Below are positions 1 through 7,589 of a stretch of 64,000 bases of DNA, in pieces. The stretch is taken from the NCBI GenBank assembly GCA_902798975.1, contig CADBYT010000008.1:62001-126000 (forward strand), in the 5' to 3' direction. Under the pieces are notes generated by a model, which saw only the letters and a list, made by a program, of their open reading frames with translations, was not told where the DNA came from and made no database searches. This stretch comes from an uncultured Bacteroidia bacterium (GTDB lineage: Bacteria > Bacteroidota > Bacteroidia > Bacteroidales > UBA932). The position numbers and the translations under genes were made by a program. How positions within the stretch are numbered: position 1 is the first letter of the stretch; the number at the start of each line of letters is the position of its first letter.

Positions 1-1052
1 TTCGCGCCGCCGCAGATAATCATCTCCAGCTTACCTCCGAACGGCTCCAGGATGCTCTTGAAGAGCTTGCGGCGCACGTCGATGCCGACCTTTCGGAGGC
101 CGTTGCTGACGGACATCATCGTCTTCAGCAGGCCCGTCTTGCCGCTCTTACGCGCCCCGTCCCAGATCTTCTTGTGCATCACCTCGAGGAAGGCCGGCAC
201 CAGGATCAGGTGGGTGGGCCGCTGCTCCCGGATCTCATCGCTCACATGTTTCAGGCCGCTGGAGATATAGACCTCGACACCCTGGGCGAGATGACCCACG
301 TAGTTGACCGTGGAGCCGAAGGTGTGATGGGGCGGGAGGACGTGCAGCGACTTGGACGTAAGCGCGAAATTATACATGCCCAGCGTCATGTCCTGGCCGA
401 TGTTCGTCTGTGAGAGCATCACACCCTTCCCCTTGCCCGTGGTTCCCGAGGTGTAGACGATGGACGCCAGGCGGCGGGGGTCAATCTCGTAGTCGTAGTA
501 GGCGTTGTTTCCGGCAGCGAACAGCGCGCCGCCTTCCTCCTCGAGCTGCTGCAGCGAGAAGACTTCCCGTCCCGGGAAATCGGCCTCCGGCGACGGCTCG
601 ACCAGGATGACCGTCCCCACCGAAGGGCAGGACCCTGCAGACAGCAGGGCGTCAAATTTGGCCCGGGAAGTCTTGCCGACGATCGCCGCGACGCAGCCCG
701 TCGCATCGATGATGCCCGCGATGTCCTCGGGAGCAAGCTCCTTGTCGACGGGCACGAGCACCGAGCCGATGGCCATGACGGCGAAATACGAGCAGCACCA
801 GCCGTAGGAATTCTCGCCGATCAGCGCGATGTTCTTCTCACGCAGTCCTTTGGCAATCAGGGCCGTACCGAGATTCCGGACGTCGTCGCGCCACTGCGGG
901 AAGCCAACCTTGACCACTTCGGTGTCGGAAGGATGTACTTTGTATGACAGCGCAGTCCTGTCGGGGAAATTCGCCGCAGCCTCCTCCACGATGGAGCGCA
1001 TGTCGTCGATGAATGTCGTGTTATAGACGGGATAGTTCTTGTGCAAGTTCAT
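1..1052 (-). CDS. AMP-dependent acyl-CoA synthetase (long-chain fatty acid--CoA ligase type), 3' end outside window
   Basis: The minus strand encodes the N-terminal 350 residues of an ANL-superfamily adenylating enzyme that would activate a fatty or other carboxylic acid as acyl-AMP and then acyl-CoA. The ATP-binding P-loop motif YTSGTTGKGKGV is at residues 200-211 and is followed by a typical block (VLPPHHTFGS) of long-chain acyl-CoA ligases. The frame runs off the left edge, so the C-terminal domain with the catalytic lysine is not visible. The start ATG lies 35 bases after the flavodoxin stop, which suggests co-transcription with it. The substrate cannot be read from this part. There is no signal peptide, so it is probably cytoplasmic. 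Confidence 0.9.
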   Translation of the reverse strand, partial: MNLHKNYPVYNTTFIDDMRSIVEEAAANFPDRTALSYKVHPSDTEVVKVGFPQWRDDVRNLGTALIAKGLREKNIALIGENSYGWCCSYFAVMAIGSVLVPVDKELAPEDIAGIIDATGCVAAIVGKTSRAKFDALLSAGSCPSVGTVILVEPSPEADFPGREVFSLQQLEEEGGALFAAGNNAYYDYEIDPRRLASIVYTSGTTGKGKGVMLSQTNIGQDMTLGMYNFALTSKSLHVLPPHHTFGSTVNYVGHLAQGVEVYISSGLKHVSDEIREQRPTHLILVPAFLEVMHKKIWDGARKSGKTGLLKTMMSVSNGLRKVGIDVRRKLFKSILEPFGGKLEMIICGGA

Positions 1053-1087
1053 TTCAGGTCAGCAGGTTTTAGTCATCAAACTCTTCC

Positions 1088-1876
1088 CTATCGCAGCACC
1101 TGCGTGAAAACGGGATCCTTGCCGTCCTCGGCAAGGACGTACACCTTGATGGTGCCGCGACCGTCCGAGGCGCTGAACAGATATTCCTTGCCGCCGGACA
1201 CGGCACGCTCGGCCACATCGGTCGCCTTGGCGCGGATCATCGGATAGGTACCGACCGCCGCATCGAAGATGGCGGATTCCTCCTCGGAGACCGCATGCGG
1301 CGCAGGGAATTCCGCCCGCTTCTCAAATTTTCCGGCCAGAAAGCCGCCCTCCTTCAGGAAGCGGTCGATCTCCGCGGGAACGGCATCGACACGCGCGGTG
1401 CGCACGCCGTAGCCCGGCAGGACGGTCGCTTTCGGGAGCTTCTCGGCGAGGGCCTTGGAACTGGTGTCCAGGCCGCCGCTGCCGAAGGTGCAGAACGGGA
1501 CCACGGTCTTGCCGCTGAAGTCCACGGTCTGGAGGAGCGTCTCGATCGGGTTGGCGTAGGTGCCGAACCAGACGGGATAGCCCAGGAAGATCACGTCGTA
1601 ATCCTTGAGATTCGCGGCAATCGGCTCGAGCTCCGGGAACTTCCCTTCGGACATTTCCTTCTGGCCGCGGGCGATGGTGGCATTGAAATCAGGATCGTAC
1701 GGATCGCACACGATGATTTCCTCGATGTCGGCGCCCAGCGCCTGCTGCAGGGCTTCGGCCACGATCTTCGTGGTTCCGGTCTGGGAATAATATAGCACAA
1801 GGGCCTTGGAAGTCGCCTTCTGGCCACAGGAAACGGCGAAAAGCACCATAATAGCCAAGAGAATAAAACGTTTCAT
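1088..1876 (-). CDS. Flavodoxin-like lipoprotein
   Basis: 262 residues. The N-terminus is a lipoprotein signal with the lipobox VSCG (Cys17), so the protein should be membrane anchored outside the cytoplasm. It is followed by a flavodoxin fold: the FMN phosphate loop YYSQTGTT near residues 30-37, then the segments LGYPVWFGTYANP and FCTFGSGG that contact the isoalloxazine ring. The C-terminal ~60 residues are an extra domain. Lipoprotein flavodoxins of this kind are common in gut Bacteroidales; their electron partners are generally unknown. It is the first gene of a minus-strand pair with the acyl-CoA synthetase and has a -7 box at 1919-1926. Confidence 0.85.
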   Translation of the reverse strand: MKRFILLAIMVLFAVSCGQKATSKALVLYYSQTGTTKIVAEALQQALGADIEEIIVCDPYDPDFNATIARGQKEMSEGKFPELEPIAANLKDYDVIFLGYPVWFGTYANPIETLLQTVDFSGKTVVPFCTFGSGGLDTSSKALAEKLPKATVLPGYGVRTARVDAVPAEIDRFLKEGGFLAGKFEKRAEFPAPHAVSEEESAIFDAAVGTYPMIRAKATDVAERAVSGGKEYLFSASDGRGTIKVYVLAEDGKDPVFTQVLR

Positions 1877-1918
1877 GGTTAGTATATTTTTACTTTAATC
1901 TTTTCGATAGCAGTCTTA

Positions 1919-1926
1919 CAAAGTTA
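1919..1926 (-). promoter_or_regulatory. Bacteroidota -7 box of the flavodoxin gene
   Basis: TAACTTTG on the minus strand fits the TAnnTTTG consensus and lies about 43 bases upstream of the flavodoxin start. Confidence 0.6.
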
Positions 1927-1938
1927 CACCTTTTTTTC

Positions 1939-1946
1939 TATTTTTG
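1939..1946 (+). promoter_or_regulatory. Bacteroidota -7 box of msrA
   Basis: TATTTTTG on the plus strand, 30 bases upstream of the msrA start, in the same 100-base divergent intergenic region as the flavodoxin promoter. Confidence 0.6.
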
Positions 1947-1976
1947 TATTTGTGAAAGAATTGAAGTGGTAAACGC

Positions 1977-2501
1977 ATGACAAAGGACCTTTATCTGGCT
2001 GCCGGCTGTTTCTGGGGCGCGGAGCATTATCTTAAACGCATACGCGGCGTCGTCAAGACCGAGGCCGGCTATGCCAACGGAAATATCGCCTATCCCACCT
2101 ACCGGGAGGTTTATACGGACAAGACCGGATACGCCGAAGCCGTCCACGTGGTCTATGATCCCGACATGCTCGGCCTGGACCGCCTGGTCCAGATCTATTT
2201 CAAGGCCATCGACCCGACCAGCCTCAACAGGCAGGGCGAGGACGAAGGCACGCGTTACCGCACCGGCATCTACTACAACGACCCGGCCGACCTTCCCGCC
2301 ATCCAGCGGATCTATGACCGCGTGGCGGGCGAACTCAAGGCGCCGCTGGCCGTGGAAATCAAGCCCCTCAAGAATTTCTACCGGGCCGAAGAGGAGCACC
2401 AGAACTACCTGGACAAGCATCCGAACGGCTATTGCCACATTCCCCTCTCCCTGATGGAATTCGCACGCACGGCCAACGAGCCCGCGGGCGACACCGACTA
2501 G
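1977..2501 (+). CDS. msrA: Peptide-methionine (S)-S-oxide reductase MsrA
   Basis: 174 residues, the usual length of a single-domain MsrA. The enzyme reduces methionine-S-sulfoxide in damaged proteins. The catalytic motif GCFWG is at residues 10-14 with the nucleophilic Cys11, and later conserved blocks (EAGYANG, QYDPD-like VVYDPD, DEGTRYRTGIYY, FYRAEEEHQNYLDKH) are intact. There is no signal peptide, so it acts in the cytoplasm. No MsrB domain is fused. The stop is 13 bases before the priA-like start, so both probably share a transcript from the -7 box at 1939. Confidence 0.95.
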   Translation: MTKDLYLAAGCFWGAEHYLKRIRGVVKTEAGYANGNIAYPTYREVYTDKTGYAEAVHVVYDPDMLGLDRLVQIYFKAIDPTSLNRQGEDEGTRYRTGIYYNDPADLPAIQRIYDRVAGELKAPLAVEIKPLKNFYRAEEEHQNYLDKHPNGYCHIPLSLMEFARTANEPAGDTD

Positions 2502-2514
2502 TTTTCCCCCTGAC

Positions 2515-4206
2515 ATGACGGCAGCCCGGACATACATTCAGGTTCTCCTGCCGGTCAAGCTCCGGTGGATTCCCACCTACGGTTCCCCCGTGTCGCTGGA
2601 ACCGGGTCGGCGCGTGTGCGTCGAGCTCGGGAAGCGGCGCTACGACGGTGTTGTCTGGCGCTGCCTGGAGCAGCCCGACCTGCCGCCGGAGCGCGTGCAG
2701 GACATCATCGCCGTGCAGAACAAACTTCCCGCCGTCACGGCGGAGGAGCTCCGTTTCTGGGAATTCCTGTCCGATTATTATCTCTGCACCCTCGGAGAAG
2801 TCTACAAGGCGGCCTACCCCCTGCTCAAACTGCGCAGCGAGCAGACGGCGGCCGACATCCTCGCCCGTCTGCACGAACGGCTGGCCAAAAAGGAGCAGCA
2901 GCTCGCCGGCCGGCATGGGGAGCGCGTCACGGCGCGCCTCATGGCCGAACGCGACGCCCTGCTCGCGGAGATTGCGGGGTACGGAGATTCGCCGGTCAAG
3001 CCGGCGAGCCGACGCAGCGAGCGAGAGCAGAACGAACTTGTTTGTTCTGCCGAGCCGCAAGGAGGAAAACAGCCGCAGGCTGTTAATGACGATAAGGAGG
3101 ATACCGGCAAGCCGCTGGTACTGACGGCTCAAGACCGGCGTTCCGCCTATCTGCCCGCCTTGCAGGAAACGCTTTCCGCGGGCCGCCAGGCCCTTGTGCT
3201 GACACCCGAAATCGCCTTCTGCGACCGCCTGGAGGCGCTGCTCGCGCCGGAATTCGGCCAGCAGCTGCTGGTTTTCCATTCCGGCAGGACGCCCGTCCAG
3301 CGCCGCACCGTCGCCGAGCGGCTGCGCAGCGGCGCGCCCGCCGTCATCCTCGGCACCCGTTCCGCCCTCTTCCTGCCCTACCGCGCCCTCGGCCTCGTCG
3401 TCGTGGACGAAGAACAGGATCCCGCCTACAAACAGACGGAGCCCGCGCCGCGCTACCAGGGCCGCGACGCTGCCATCGCCCTCGCGGGCATCCACCGCGC
3501 CCGTGTCCTGCTCGGCGCCGCCGTCCCGTCGCTGGAGACCCTGCTCAATGTCCGGCTCGGGAAGTATGACCTTCGTCATTCGCCGACCCTCACCCTCCGT
3601 CATTCGCCGACTCCGATCGGCGAATCCCCCGAAGTCATCGACCTGGCCGCCGAGCGGCGCAAGAACGGCCTGGTGGGCACTTTCTCGCGCAAGCTGATCG
3701 AGGCCGTCCGGCAAACGGAAGGCCCTGTCCTGCTGCTGCGCGGCTGGGAGAAGCCCGAACTGCTGCAGGAGGAAATCGCCGCGCTTTTCCCCGACCGGGA
3801 CATCCGTGTCCGGACCCTGAATGCGCTCAAGCGCGAAGGCGCCTCCGGCGCGGCCCTGATCGCCGTCCTGCAGGCGGACGCCCTGGTCTCCCGGGATGAT
3901 TTCCGCGCGGACGAGCGCGCCGCGCAAATCGTGGGCACGCTTTGCCAGTTCGCCCCGCACGTCATCGTGCAGACCGCCGTGCCCGCCCGTTTCAACGGCT
4001 CCCGCAGCGTCGACGACCTGCTCGAAGAACGCCGCCAGTTCGGCTTCCCGCCCTATACCCGGCTCGTCGAAATCCGGCGCCAGGGCAGCGGCGAAGTGCT
4101 CGACCGCCACTTCCTGCCGCGCGACCGCAGCCTCGCCTCCCGCAAAGCCGCCCTTCTCGACACCCTCCCCGCCGGCACCTACCCGGACGTCGATCCGGTA
4201 GACTGA
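2515..4206 (+). CDS. priA: PriA-like primosomal protein N', degenerate helicase
   Basis: 563 residues, much shorter than the usual 730-830. The order of PriA parts is kept: an N-terminal 3'-DNA-binding domain (YIQVLLPVKL...VELGKRRYDGVVW), a helicase core with PEIAFCDRLEALL, GTRSALFLPYRALGLVVVDEEQD, the partner of the 'DFRAxER' block, and the C-terminus ERRQFGFPPYTRL to a terminal DVDPVD. The Walker A lysine loop is absent: the place where GxTGSGKT belongs reads KPLVLTAQDRRSAYL. Walker B is DEEQ instead of DEEH, and the zinc-binding cysteine pairs are missing. It is therefore probably not an active helicase. Palindromic insertions sit at residues ~158-190 and ~353-371. Restart loading without unwinding, or decay, are both possible. 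Confidence 0.85.
   Translation: MTAARTYIQVLLPVKLRWIPTYGSPVSLEPGRRVCVELGKRRYDGVVWRCLEQPDLPPERVQDIIAVQNKLPAVTAEELRFWEFLSDYYLCTLGEVYKAAYPLLKLRSEQTAADILARLHERLAKKEQQLAGRHGERVTARLMAERDALLAEIAGYGDSPVKPASRRSEREQNELVCSAEPQGGKQPQAVNDDKEDTGKPLVLTAQDRRSAYLPALQETLSAGRQALVLTPEIAFCDRLEALLAPEFGQQLLVFHSGRTPVQRRTVAERLRSGAPAVILGTRSALFLPYRALGLVVVDEEQDPAYKQTEPAPRYQGRDAAIALAGIHRARVLLGAAVPSLETLLNVRLGKYDLRHSPTLTLRHSPTPIGESPEVIDLAAERRKNGLVGTFSRKLIEAVRQTEGPVLLLRGWEKPELLQEEIAALFPDRDIRVRTLNALKREGASGAALIAVLQADALVSRDDFRADERAAQIVGTLCQFAPHVIVQTAVPARFNGSRSVDDLLEERRQFGFPPYTRLVEIRRQGSGEVLDRHFLPRDRSLASRKAALLDTLPAGTYPDVDPVD
2990..3084. repeat. Three consecutive hairpins embedded in priA
   Basis: CGCCGG/CCGGCG around the loop TCAAG (2990-3006), GCAGAAC/GTTCTGC (3027-3050) and AACAGCC/GGCTGTT (3068-3084). 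They are read in frame as a low-complexity stretch (residues ~158-190) that has no counterpart in ordinary PriA. The first shares its TCAAG loop with the dispersed palindromes at 11078, 14967 and 38340. Confidence 0.6.
3575..3626. repeat. Duplicated palindromic element embedded in priA
   Basis: GTCATTCGCCGA occurs twice (3575-3586 and 3599-3610). The second copy forms a perfect 9-bp stem, ATTCGCCGA with TCGGCGAAT, ending in GAATC. The outer bases GTCATTC...GAATC match the ends of the palindromes at 11078, 14967 and 38340, while the stem differs. In the protein it is read as a doubled RHSPT. Confidence 0.6.
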
Positions 4207-4257
4207 CAAAAAAAATTTGGAGAATTAAAAAATATGCGTACCTTTGCACTCCCAACC

Positions 4258-4329
4258 GCTGGGTTCGTATAACGGTTAGTACTCGAGATTCTCAATCTCG
4301 CAATAGGAGTTCGATTCTCCTACCCAGTA
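4258..4329 (+). tRNA. tRNA-Glu (anticodon CTC)
   Basis: 72 bases fold as a cloverleaf: acceptor GCTGGGT with ACCCAGT (closing G-U), a D-arm, anticodon stem CGAGA/TCTCG with loop TTCTCAA, so anticodon CTC at 4291-4293 reading GAG, and T-arm AGGAG-TTCGATT-CTCCT. The discriminator is A and CCA is not encoded. A terminator follows directly. Confidence 0.9.
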
Positions 4330-4332
4330 CAA

Positions 4333-4365
4333 AAAAAGCATCTGTCATTCGGCAGATGCTTTTTC
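4333..4365. terminator. Bidirectional terminator between tRNA-Glu and the NamZ-like gene
   Basis: AAAAAGCATCTG pairs with CAGATGCTTTTT around an 8-base loop. An A-run before and a T-run after the stem let it work for the tRNA (+) and for the convergent gene (-), whose stop codon is at 4367. Confidence 0.85.
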
Positions 4366-4366
4366 T

Positions 4367-5431
4367 TTATTTCATCCGGTACGGAGCGTCGGCGTAGAGG
4401 ACGTAGCGCTTGGCCTTGCGTATCCATTTCTGCTCTTCGACCTTCACGTGCTCCTGCACCACATCGAAGGTCAGGCGTCCGCGCAGGTACTCTTCGATCA
4501 CCGGATCCGCCACCTTGACGAAAAGCGAATCGAACAGCTCGAACTGGGAGTAGCGCTCCGACAGGAAATGCATCAGCTGGAGCGTGTGCAGCAGCGAATG
4601 GTACTGCGCCCCGGGCTGAAGCATGATCTGGTAGCCGTAGCAGCGCTCGCCGGCATAGCGGCCCGCAGCCGGAGTGAAGGAGCAGGGGCGCATCATCACG
4701 CCGGGCGGCGTGGGCAGGAAGCGCACGTCGCCGCTCTTGATGAAGGGCGCGCCGAAATACTCGTACGGCCGTGCCGTGCCGATGGCGGGCGTGATGGAGG
4801 TATTGTTCCAAAGACCGCCGCCGGGATACATCTCGCAGGTGAACATACCCGGAATGTCGGAGGCCGGCGCGATGGTCCAGGGCAGCAGGTCCTTGCCGAC
4901 GTCGGAGACGAAGGCGGAGATGATGTGCAGGGGGAATTTCGCCCCGATCTCGCTGCACCACAGGTGGCAGAGCTCACCGAGCGTGAGGCCGTGCCGGTGC
5001 GCCACCTTGGGCGTCCAGATGTCGGATTCCACGGCGGGCATGGTCCCCTCGACCACGCGACCCGCCGGATTGATATGGTCCACGATGAAGATGGACGGAC
5101 TCTCGTCCATCCGGGCGCACATCGACAACAGCCGCATCACGTCGCGGGTGTAGTTGAAGTAGCGTGTGCCCACATCCTGGATCTCCACCACCACGGCATC
5201 CAGCCCTTCCAGCTCGTCGGCGGCGAAGTCGATGTGGTTGGTGTCGGGCGTCAGCTCGGTGTCGCGCGGACTGAAGATGCGCTCCAGGTTCCCGCGTTCG
5301 CGGAAAATGTCGTACAGATAGCGCCCGCGGTGCGGGTCCCAGCAGTTCTGCGTGCAGAAGCAGGCGACCCGCCCCTCGCGCAGGCTCCTGTCGAGCTGCT
5401 CGTCAATCGGGGTGGTGCGGAAGGAGAACAT
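4367..5431 (-). CDS. DUF1343 / NamZ-like exo-beta-N-acetylmuramidase family protein
   Basis: 354 residues of the DUF1343 (GH171) family, whose founding member NamZ removes terminal N-acetylmuramic acid from peptidoglycan fragments. Family blocks are visible: VVEIQDVGTRYFNYT, FIVDHINPAGRVVEG, a RHGLTLGELCHLW block, and CEMYPGGGLWNNTSIT...GTARPYEYFGAPF. It is somewhat shorter than the usual ~390-420 residues and has no signal peptide, so the copy may act on imported muropeptides, or the true start may lie elsewhere. It follows the glmM-like gene by 3 bases on the same strand. GlmM makes the precursor of cell-wall amino sugars, which fits a shared cell-wall or amino-sugar role. Confidence 0.8.
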   Translation of the reverse strand: MFSFRTTPIDEQLDRSLREGRVACFCTQNCWDPHRGRYLYDIFRERGNLERIFSPRDTELTPDTNHIDFAADELEGLDAVVVEIQDVGTRYFNYTRDVMRLLSMCARMDESPSIFIVDHINPAGRVVEGTMPAVESDIWTPKVAHRHGLTLGELCHLWCSEIGAKFPLHIISAFVSDVGKDLLPWTIAPASDIPGMFTCEMYPGGGLWNNTSITPAIGTARPYEYFGAPFIKSGDVRFLPTPPGVMMRPCSFTPAAGRYAGERCYGYQIMLQPGAQYHSLLHTLQLMHFLSERYSQFELFDSLFVKVADPVIEEYLRGRLTFDVVQEHVKVEEQKWIRKAKRYVLYADAPYRMK

Positions 5432-5434
5432 GGC

Positions 5435-6856
5435 CTATGCGCCGATGATGCGGTGTGCGAGTGCGATGACCTCCTCGCCGAGCCGCTGCGCCTCCTCTTC
5501 GGTCTGCGCCTCGGAATAGATGCGGATGATGGGCTCGGTGTTGGACTTGCGCAGGTGGACCCAGGTCTTGTTTGCTTCGAAATCGATCTTGACGCCGTCG
5601 ATGGTGTTCACCTTTTCGTTCTTGAACTGCTCCTTCATCGCATCCAGGATGCGGTCGATCATGGCGGTGTCGCTCAGGTCGATGCGGTTCTTGGCGATGA
5701 AGTAAGGCGGCAGCGTGGCCTTGTAGGCGCTTACGCTCAGGCTCTTGTGGGCCAGGTGGCTGAGGAACAGTGCCACGCCCACCATGGCGTCGCGGCCGCA
5801 GTGGCTCGCCGGGTAGATGACGCCACCGTTGCCTTCGCCGCCGATCAGCGCATTCACGGCGTGCATCTTGGTGGTCACGTTGACTTCGCCCACCGCCGCA
5901 GCATAGTAGGTGCCGCCGTGAGCCTCGGTGACGTCGCGCAGCGCGCGGCTGGAACTGAGGTTGGAAACCGTGTTGCGCGGCATGACGCCGGCCTTCTCGG
6001 CCCGCTCCAGCAGGTAGTCGGCCACGGCCACGAGGGTATATTCTTCGACGAAGGGCTTGCCGTCCTCACAGATGAAGGCGAGCCGGTCCACGTCGGGATC
6101 GACGCTGATGCCCAGGTCCGCCTTCTCGCGGACCACCGTCTCGCTGAGCTCCACGAGGTTCTTCGGCAGCGGCTCGGGATTGTGGGCGAAATCGCCCGTC
6201 GGGTCGCCGTTGAGGGTGATGCACTCCACGCCGAGACGCTCCAGCAGGCGCGGCATGATGATGCCGCCGACAGAGTTGATGGCGTCCAGCACCACCTTGA
6301 AGCCGGCCTTGCGCACGGCCTCGGCGTCCACGGCCTCCAGGGCCAGGACGGCGTCGATGTGCTCGTCCGTGAAATCATGCTCCACGATGCTGCCTAGTTC
6401 GTCCACCGGGGCGAAGTCGAAATCTCCGCTCTCCGCCAGGTCCAGGATGGCCTGGCCCTCGGCGGCGGTCAGGAATTCGCCGTGCTCGTTGAGGAGCTTG
6501 AGGGCATTCCACTGGCGCGGATTGTGGCTCGCGGTCAGGATGATGCCACCGTCCGCCTGGGCGAACGTGACGGCCAGCTCCGTGGTCGGGGTGGAGGCGA
6601 AACCGCACTTCACCACGTCCACGCCGCAGGCGACCAGGGTGCCGCAGACGAGCTGCTCGACCATGGCGCCGCTGATGCGCGCATCGCGGCCGACGACCAC
6701 CTTGTAACGCTTGCCGTTGTTGGGCTTGGGTTTCCGCACCTTCAGGCAGGCGCAGTATGCATAGGTAAATTTGACGATATCGACGGGGGTCAGGGCCTCG
6801 CCGGGGGCTCCGCCGATCGTTCCGCGGATGCCGGAAATGGATTTTATCAATGTCAT
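5435..6856 (-). CDS. glmM: Phosphoglucosamine mutase-like phosphohexomutase
   Basis: 473 residues from the ATG at 6856. That start was chosen because MTLIKSISGIRGT matches the family N-terminus and the -7 box at 6863-6870 excludes the longer frame. The enzyme interconverts hexosamine 6- and 1-phosphates on the way to UDP-GlcNAc. The phosphoserine loop ILTASHNPRQWN places the active serine at residue 110; the metal loop is DPDVDR; the phosphate-binding end RKSNTEPIIRIY is intact. The assignment to glucosamine rather than mannose or glucose phosphate rests on the usual annotation of Bacteroidales homologues. The next gene downstream is the NamZ-like protein. Confidence 0.85.
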   Translation of the reverse strand: MTLIKSISGIRGTIGGAPGEALTPVDIVKFTYAYCACLKVRKPKPNNGKRYKVVVGRDARISGAMVEQLVCGTLVACGVDVVKCGFASTPTTELAVTFAQADGGIILTASHNPRQWNALKLLNEHGEFLTAAEGQAILDLAESGDFDFAPVDELGSIVEHDFTDEHIDAVLALEAVDAEAVRKAGFKVVLDAINSVGGIIMPRLLERLGVECITLNGDPTGDFAHNPEPLPKNLVELSETVVREKADLGISVDPDVDRLAFICEDGKPFVEEYTLVAVADYLLERAEKAGVMPRNTVSNLSSSRALRDVTEAHGGTYYAAAVGEVNVTTKMHAVNALIGGEGNGGVIYPASHCGRDAMVGVALFLSHLAHKSLSVSAYKATLPPYFIAKNRIDLSDTAMIDRILDAMKEQFKNEKVNTIDGVKIDFEANKTWVHLRKSNTEPIIRIYSEAQTEEEAQRLGEEVIALAHRIIGA

Positions 6857-6862
6857 AGTTTG

Positions 6863-6870
6863 CAAAATTA
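6863..6870 (-). promoter_or_regulatory. -7 box of the glmM-like gene
   Basis: TAATTTTG on the minus strand, ending 7 bases before the start at 6856, which implies a very short leader. Confidence 0.55.
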
Positions 6871-6883
6871 CGAAAATTATTCT

Positions 6884-6891
6884 TATCTTTG
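6884..6891 (+). promoter_or_regulatory. -7 box of the rpmE2 remnant
   Basis: TATCTTTG on the plus strand, 26 bases upstream of the rpmE2 start codon. The promoter looks intact although the gene is broken. Confidence 0.6.
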
Positions 6892-6917
6892 CGCCTCGAT
6901 TCAAAAACACTAGTGTA

Positions 6918-7069
6918 ATGAAAAAAGGAATCCATCCCGAAACCTACCGTCTTGTAGCTTTCAAGGATATGTCAAACGAGGACGTGTTCATCACCCGCTC
7001 CTGAAGATTGTCGACAGCGCCGGTCGTGTTGATATGTTCTATCAGCGTTACAAGAACCGCAAGAAGTAA
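6918..7069 (+). pseudogene. rpmE2: Ribosomal protein L31 type B, internally deleted and frameshifted
   Basis: The N-terminal 28 codons read MKKGIHPETYRLVAFKDMSN and on to FITRS, then hit TGA at 7002-7004. In another frame, from 7004, the C-terminal part KIVDSAGRVDMFYQRYKNRKK ends at TAA 7067-7069. Type B L31 normally has about 80-88 residues; the middle third (roughly 33 codons, including the TSHPFYTG-type segment) is missing and the two ends are out of frame. Promoter and terminator are in place. Either the strain lives without this copy (another L31 elsewhere), or the deletion is an assembly or cloning error. Confidence 0.85.
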
Positions 7070-7095
7070 TTTTTTGCGAATCCATAGGTTGAATG

Positions 7096-7120
7096 ATCCC
7101 GGGCACCAGGTGTCCGGGAT
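7096..7120 (+). terminator. Hairpin after the rpmE2 remnant
   Basis: ATCCCGG-G-CAC pairs with GTG-T-CCGGGAT around CAG. It is followed by an AT-rich stretch that overlaps the next promoter. Confidence 0.6.
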
Positions 7121-7126
7121 TATTGT

Positions 7127-7134
7127 TATATTTG
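7127..7134 (+). promoter_or_regulatory. -7 box of the 7158-10569 operon
   Basis: TATATTTG, 24 bases upstream of the start at 7158 and just after the rpmE2 hairpin. Confidence 0.6.
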
Positions 7135-7157
7135 CGTGATCAAAAGGAAATAATGCT

Positions 7158-7589
7158 ATGACAACGAAAGGTAAAGTCATCTCCTGGATTGTCGCCATCC
7201 TGCTTGTGGCGGCTGCCGTGTTCGTGTATTTCAAATTCTTCTTCGTGTTCGGCGAGGGCGTCAAGGCCGGCGAACTGAACCAGATCGTCTACAAAGGCTG
7301 GGTCTGGAAGACCTATGAGGGACGCCTGATCCAGACCGGTTTCAAGAGCAACCAGAAGACCGGCGGCAGCCTTCAGTCCAACGAGTTCAACTTCTCCGTC
7401 GTGGACAAGGCCGTGGCCGACTCGCTGATGCTTTGCAGCGGCAAGCAGGTCGAGCTGCACTACAAGGAATACAACGGCATGCTGCCCTGGCGCGGCATGC
7501 AGCATTATATCGTGGACCAGATCGTGTCCGTGAGCCCGGGAGTCGGCGGTTCCGAAATTCCGATCTTCACCGGCGGCGAGTCGCTATGA
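7158..7589 (+). CDS. Small membrane-anchored protein of unknown function, conserved in Bacteroidales
   Basis: 143 residues with one N-terminal transmembrane helix (WIVAILLVAAAVFVYFKFFF, residues ~10-29), then a soluble domain with GYKTYEG-like GWVWKTYEGRLI and the C-terminal YIVDQIVSV. Similar proteins occur widely in Bacteroidales, where some carry the misleading name 6-phosphogluconate dehydrogenase; no nucleotide-binding or catalytic motif is present here. It is the first gene of an operon: its stop TGA overlaps the ATG of the S9 peptidase. I assign no function. Confidence 0.75.
   Translation: MTTKGKVISWIVAILLVAAAVFVYFKFFFVFGEGVKAGELNQIVYKGWVWKTYEGRLIQTGFKSNQKTGGSLQSNEFNFSVVDKAVADSLMLCSGKQVELHYKEYNGMLPWRGMQHYIVDQIVSVSPGVGGSEIPIFTGGESL

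Noticed and set aside
2368..4209. A 613-codon open frame antisense to priA
   Set aside because: No family features; the sense frame keeps the PriA order of blocks over the same length.
4448..6397. A 649-codon open frame antisense to the NamZ-like and glmM-like genes
   Set aside because: It spans two real genes on the other strand and shows only compositional bias.
7004..7069. Programmed frameshifting in rpmE2
   Set aside because: A frameshift alone would not restore the roughly 33 missing codons; deletion is the simpler reading.
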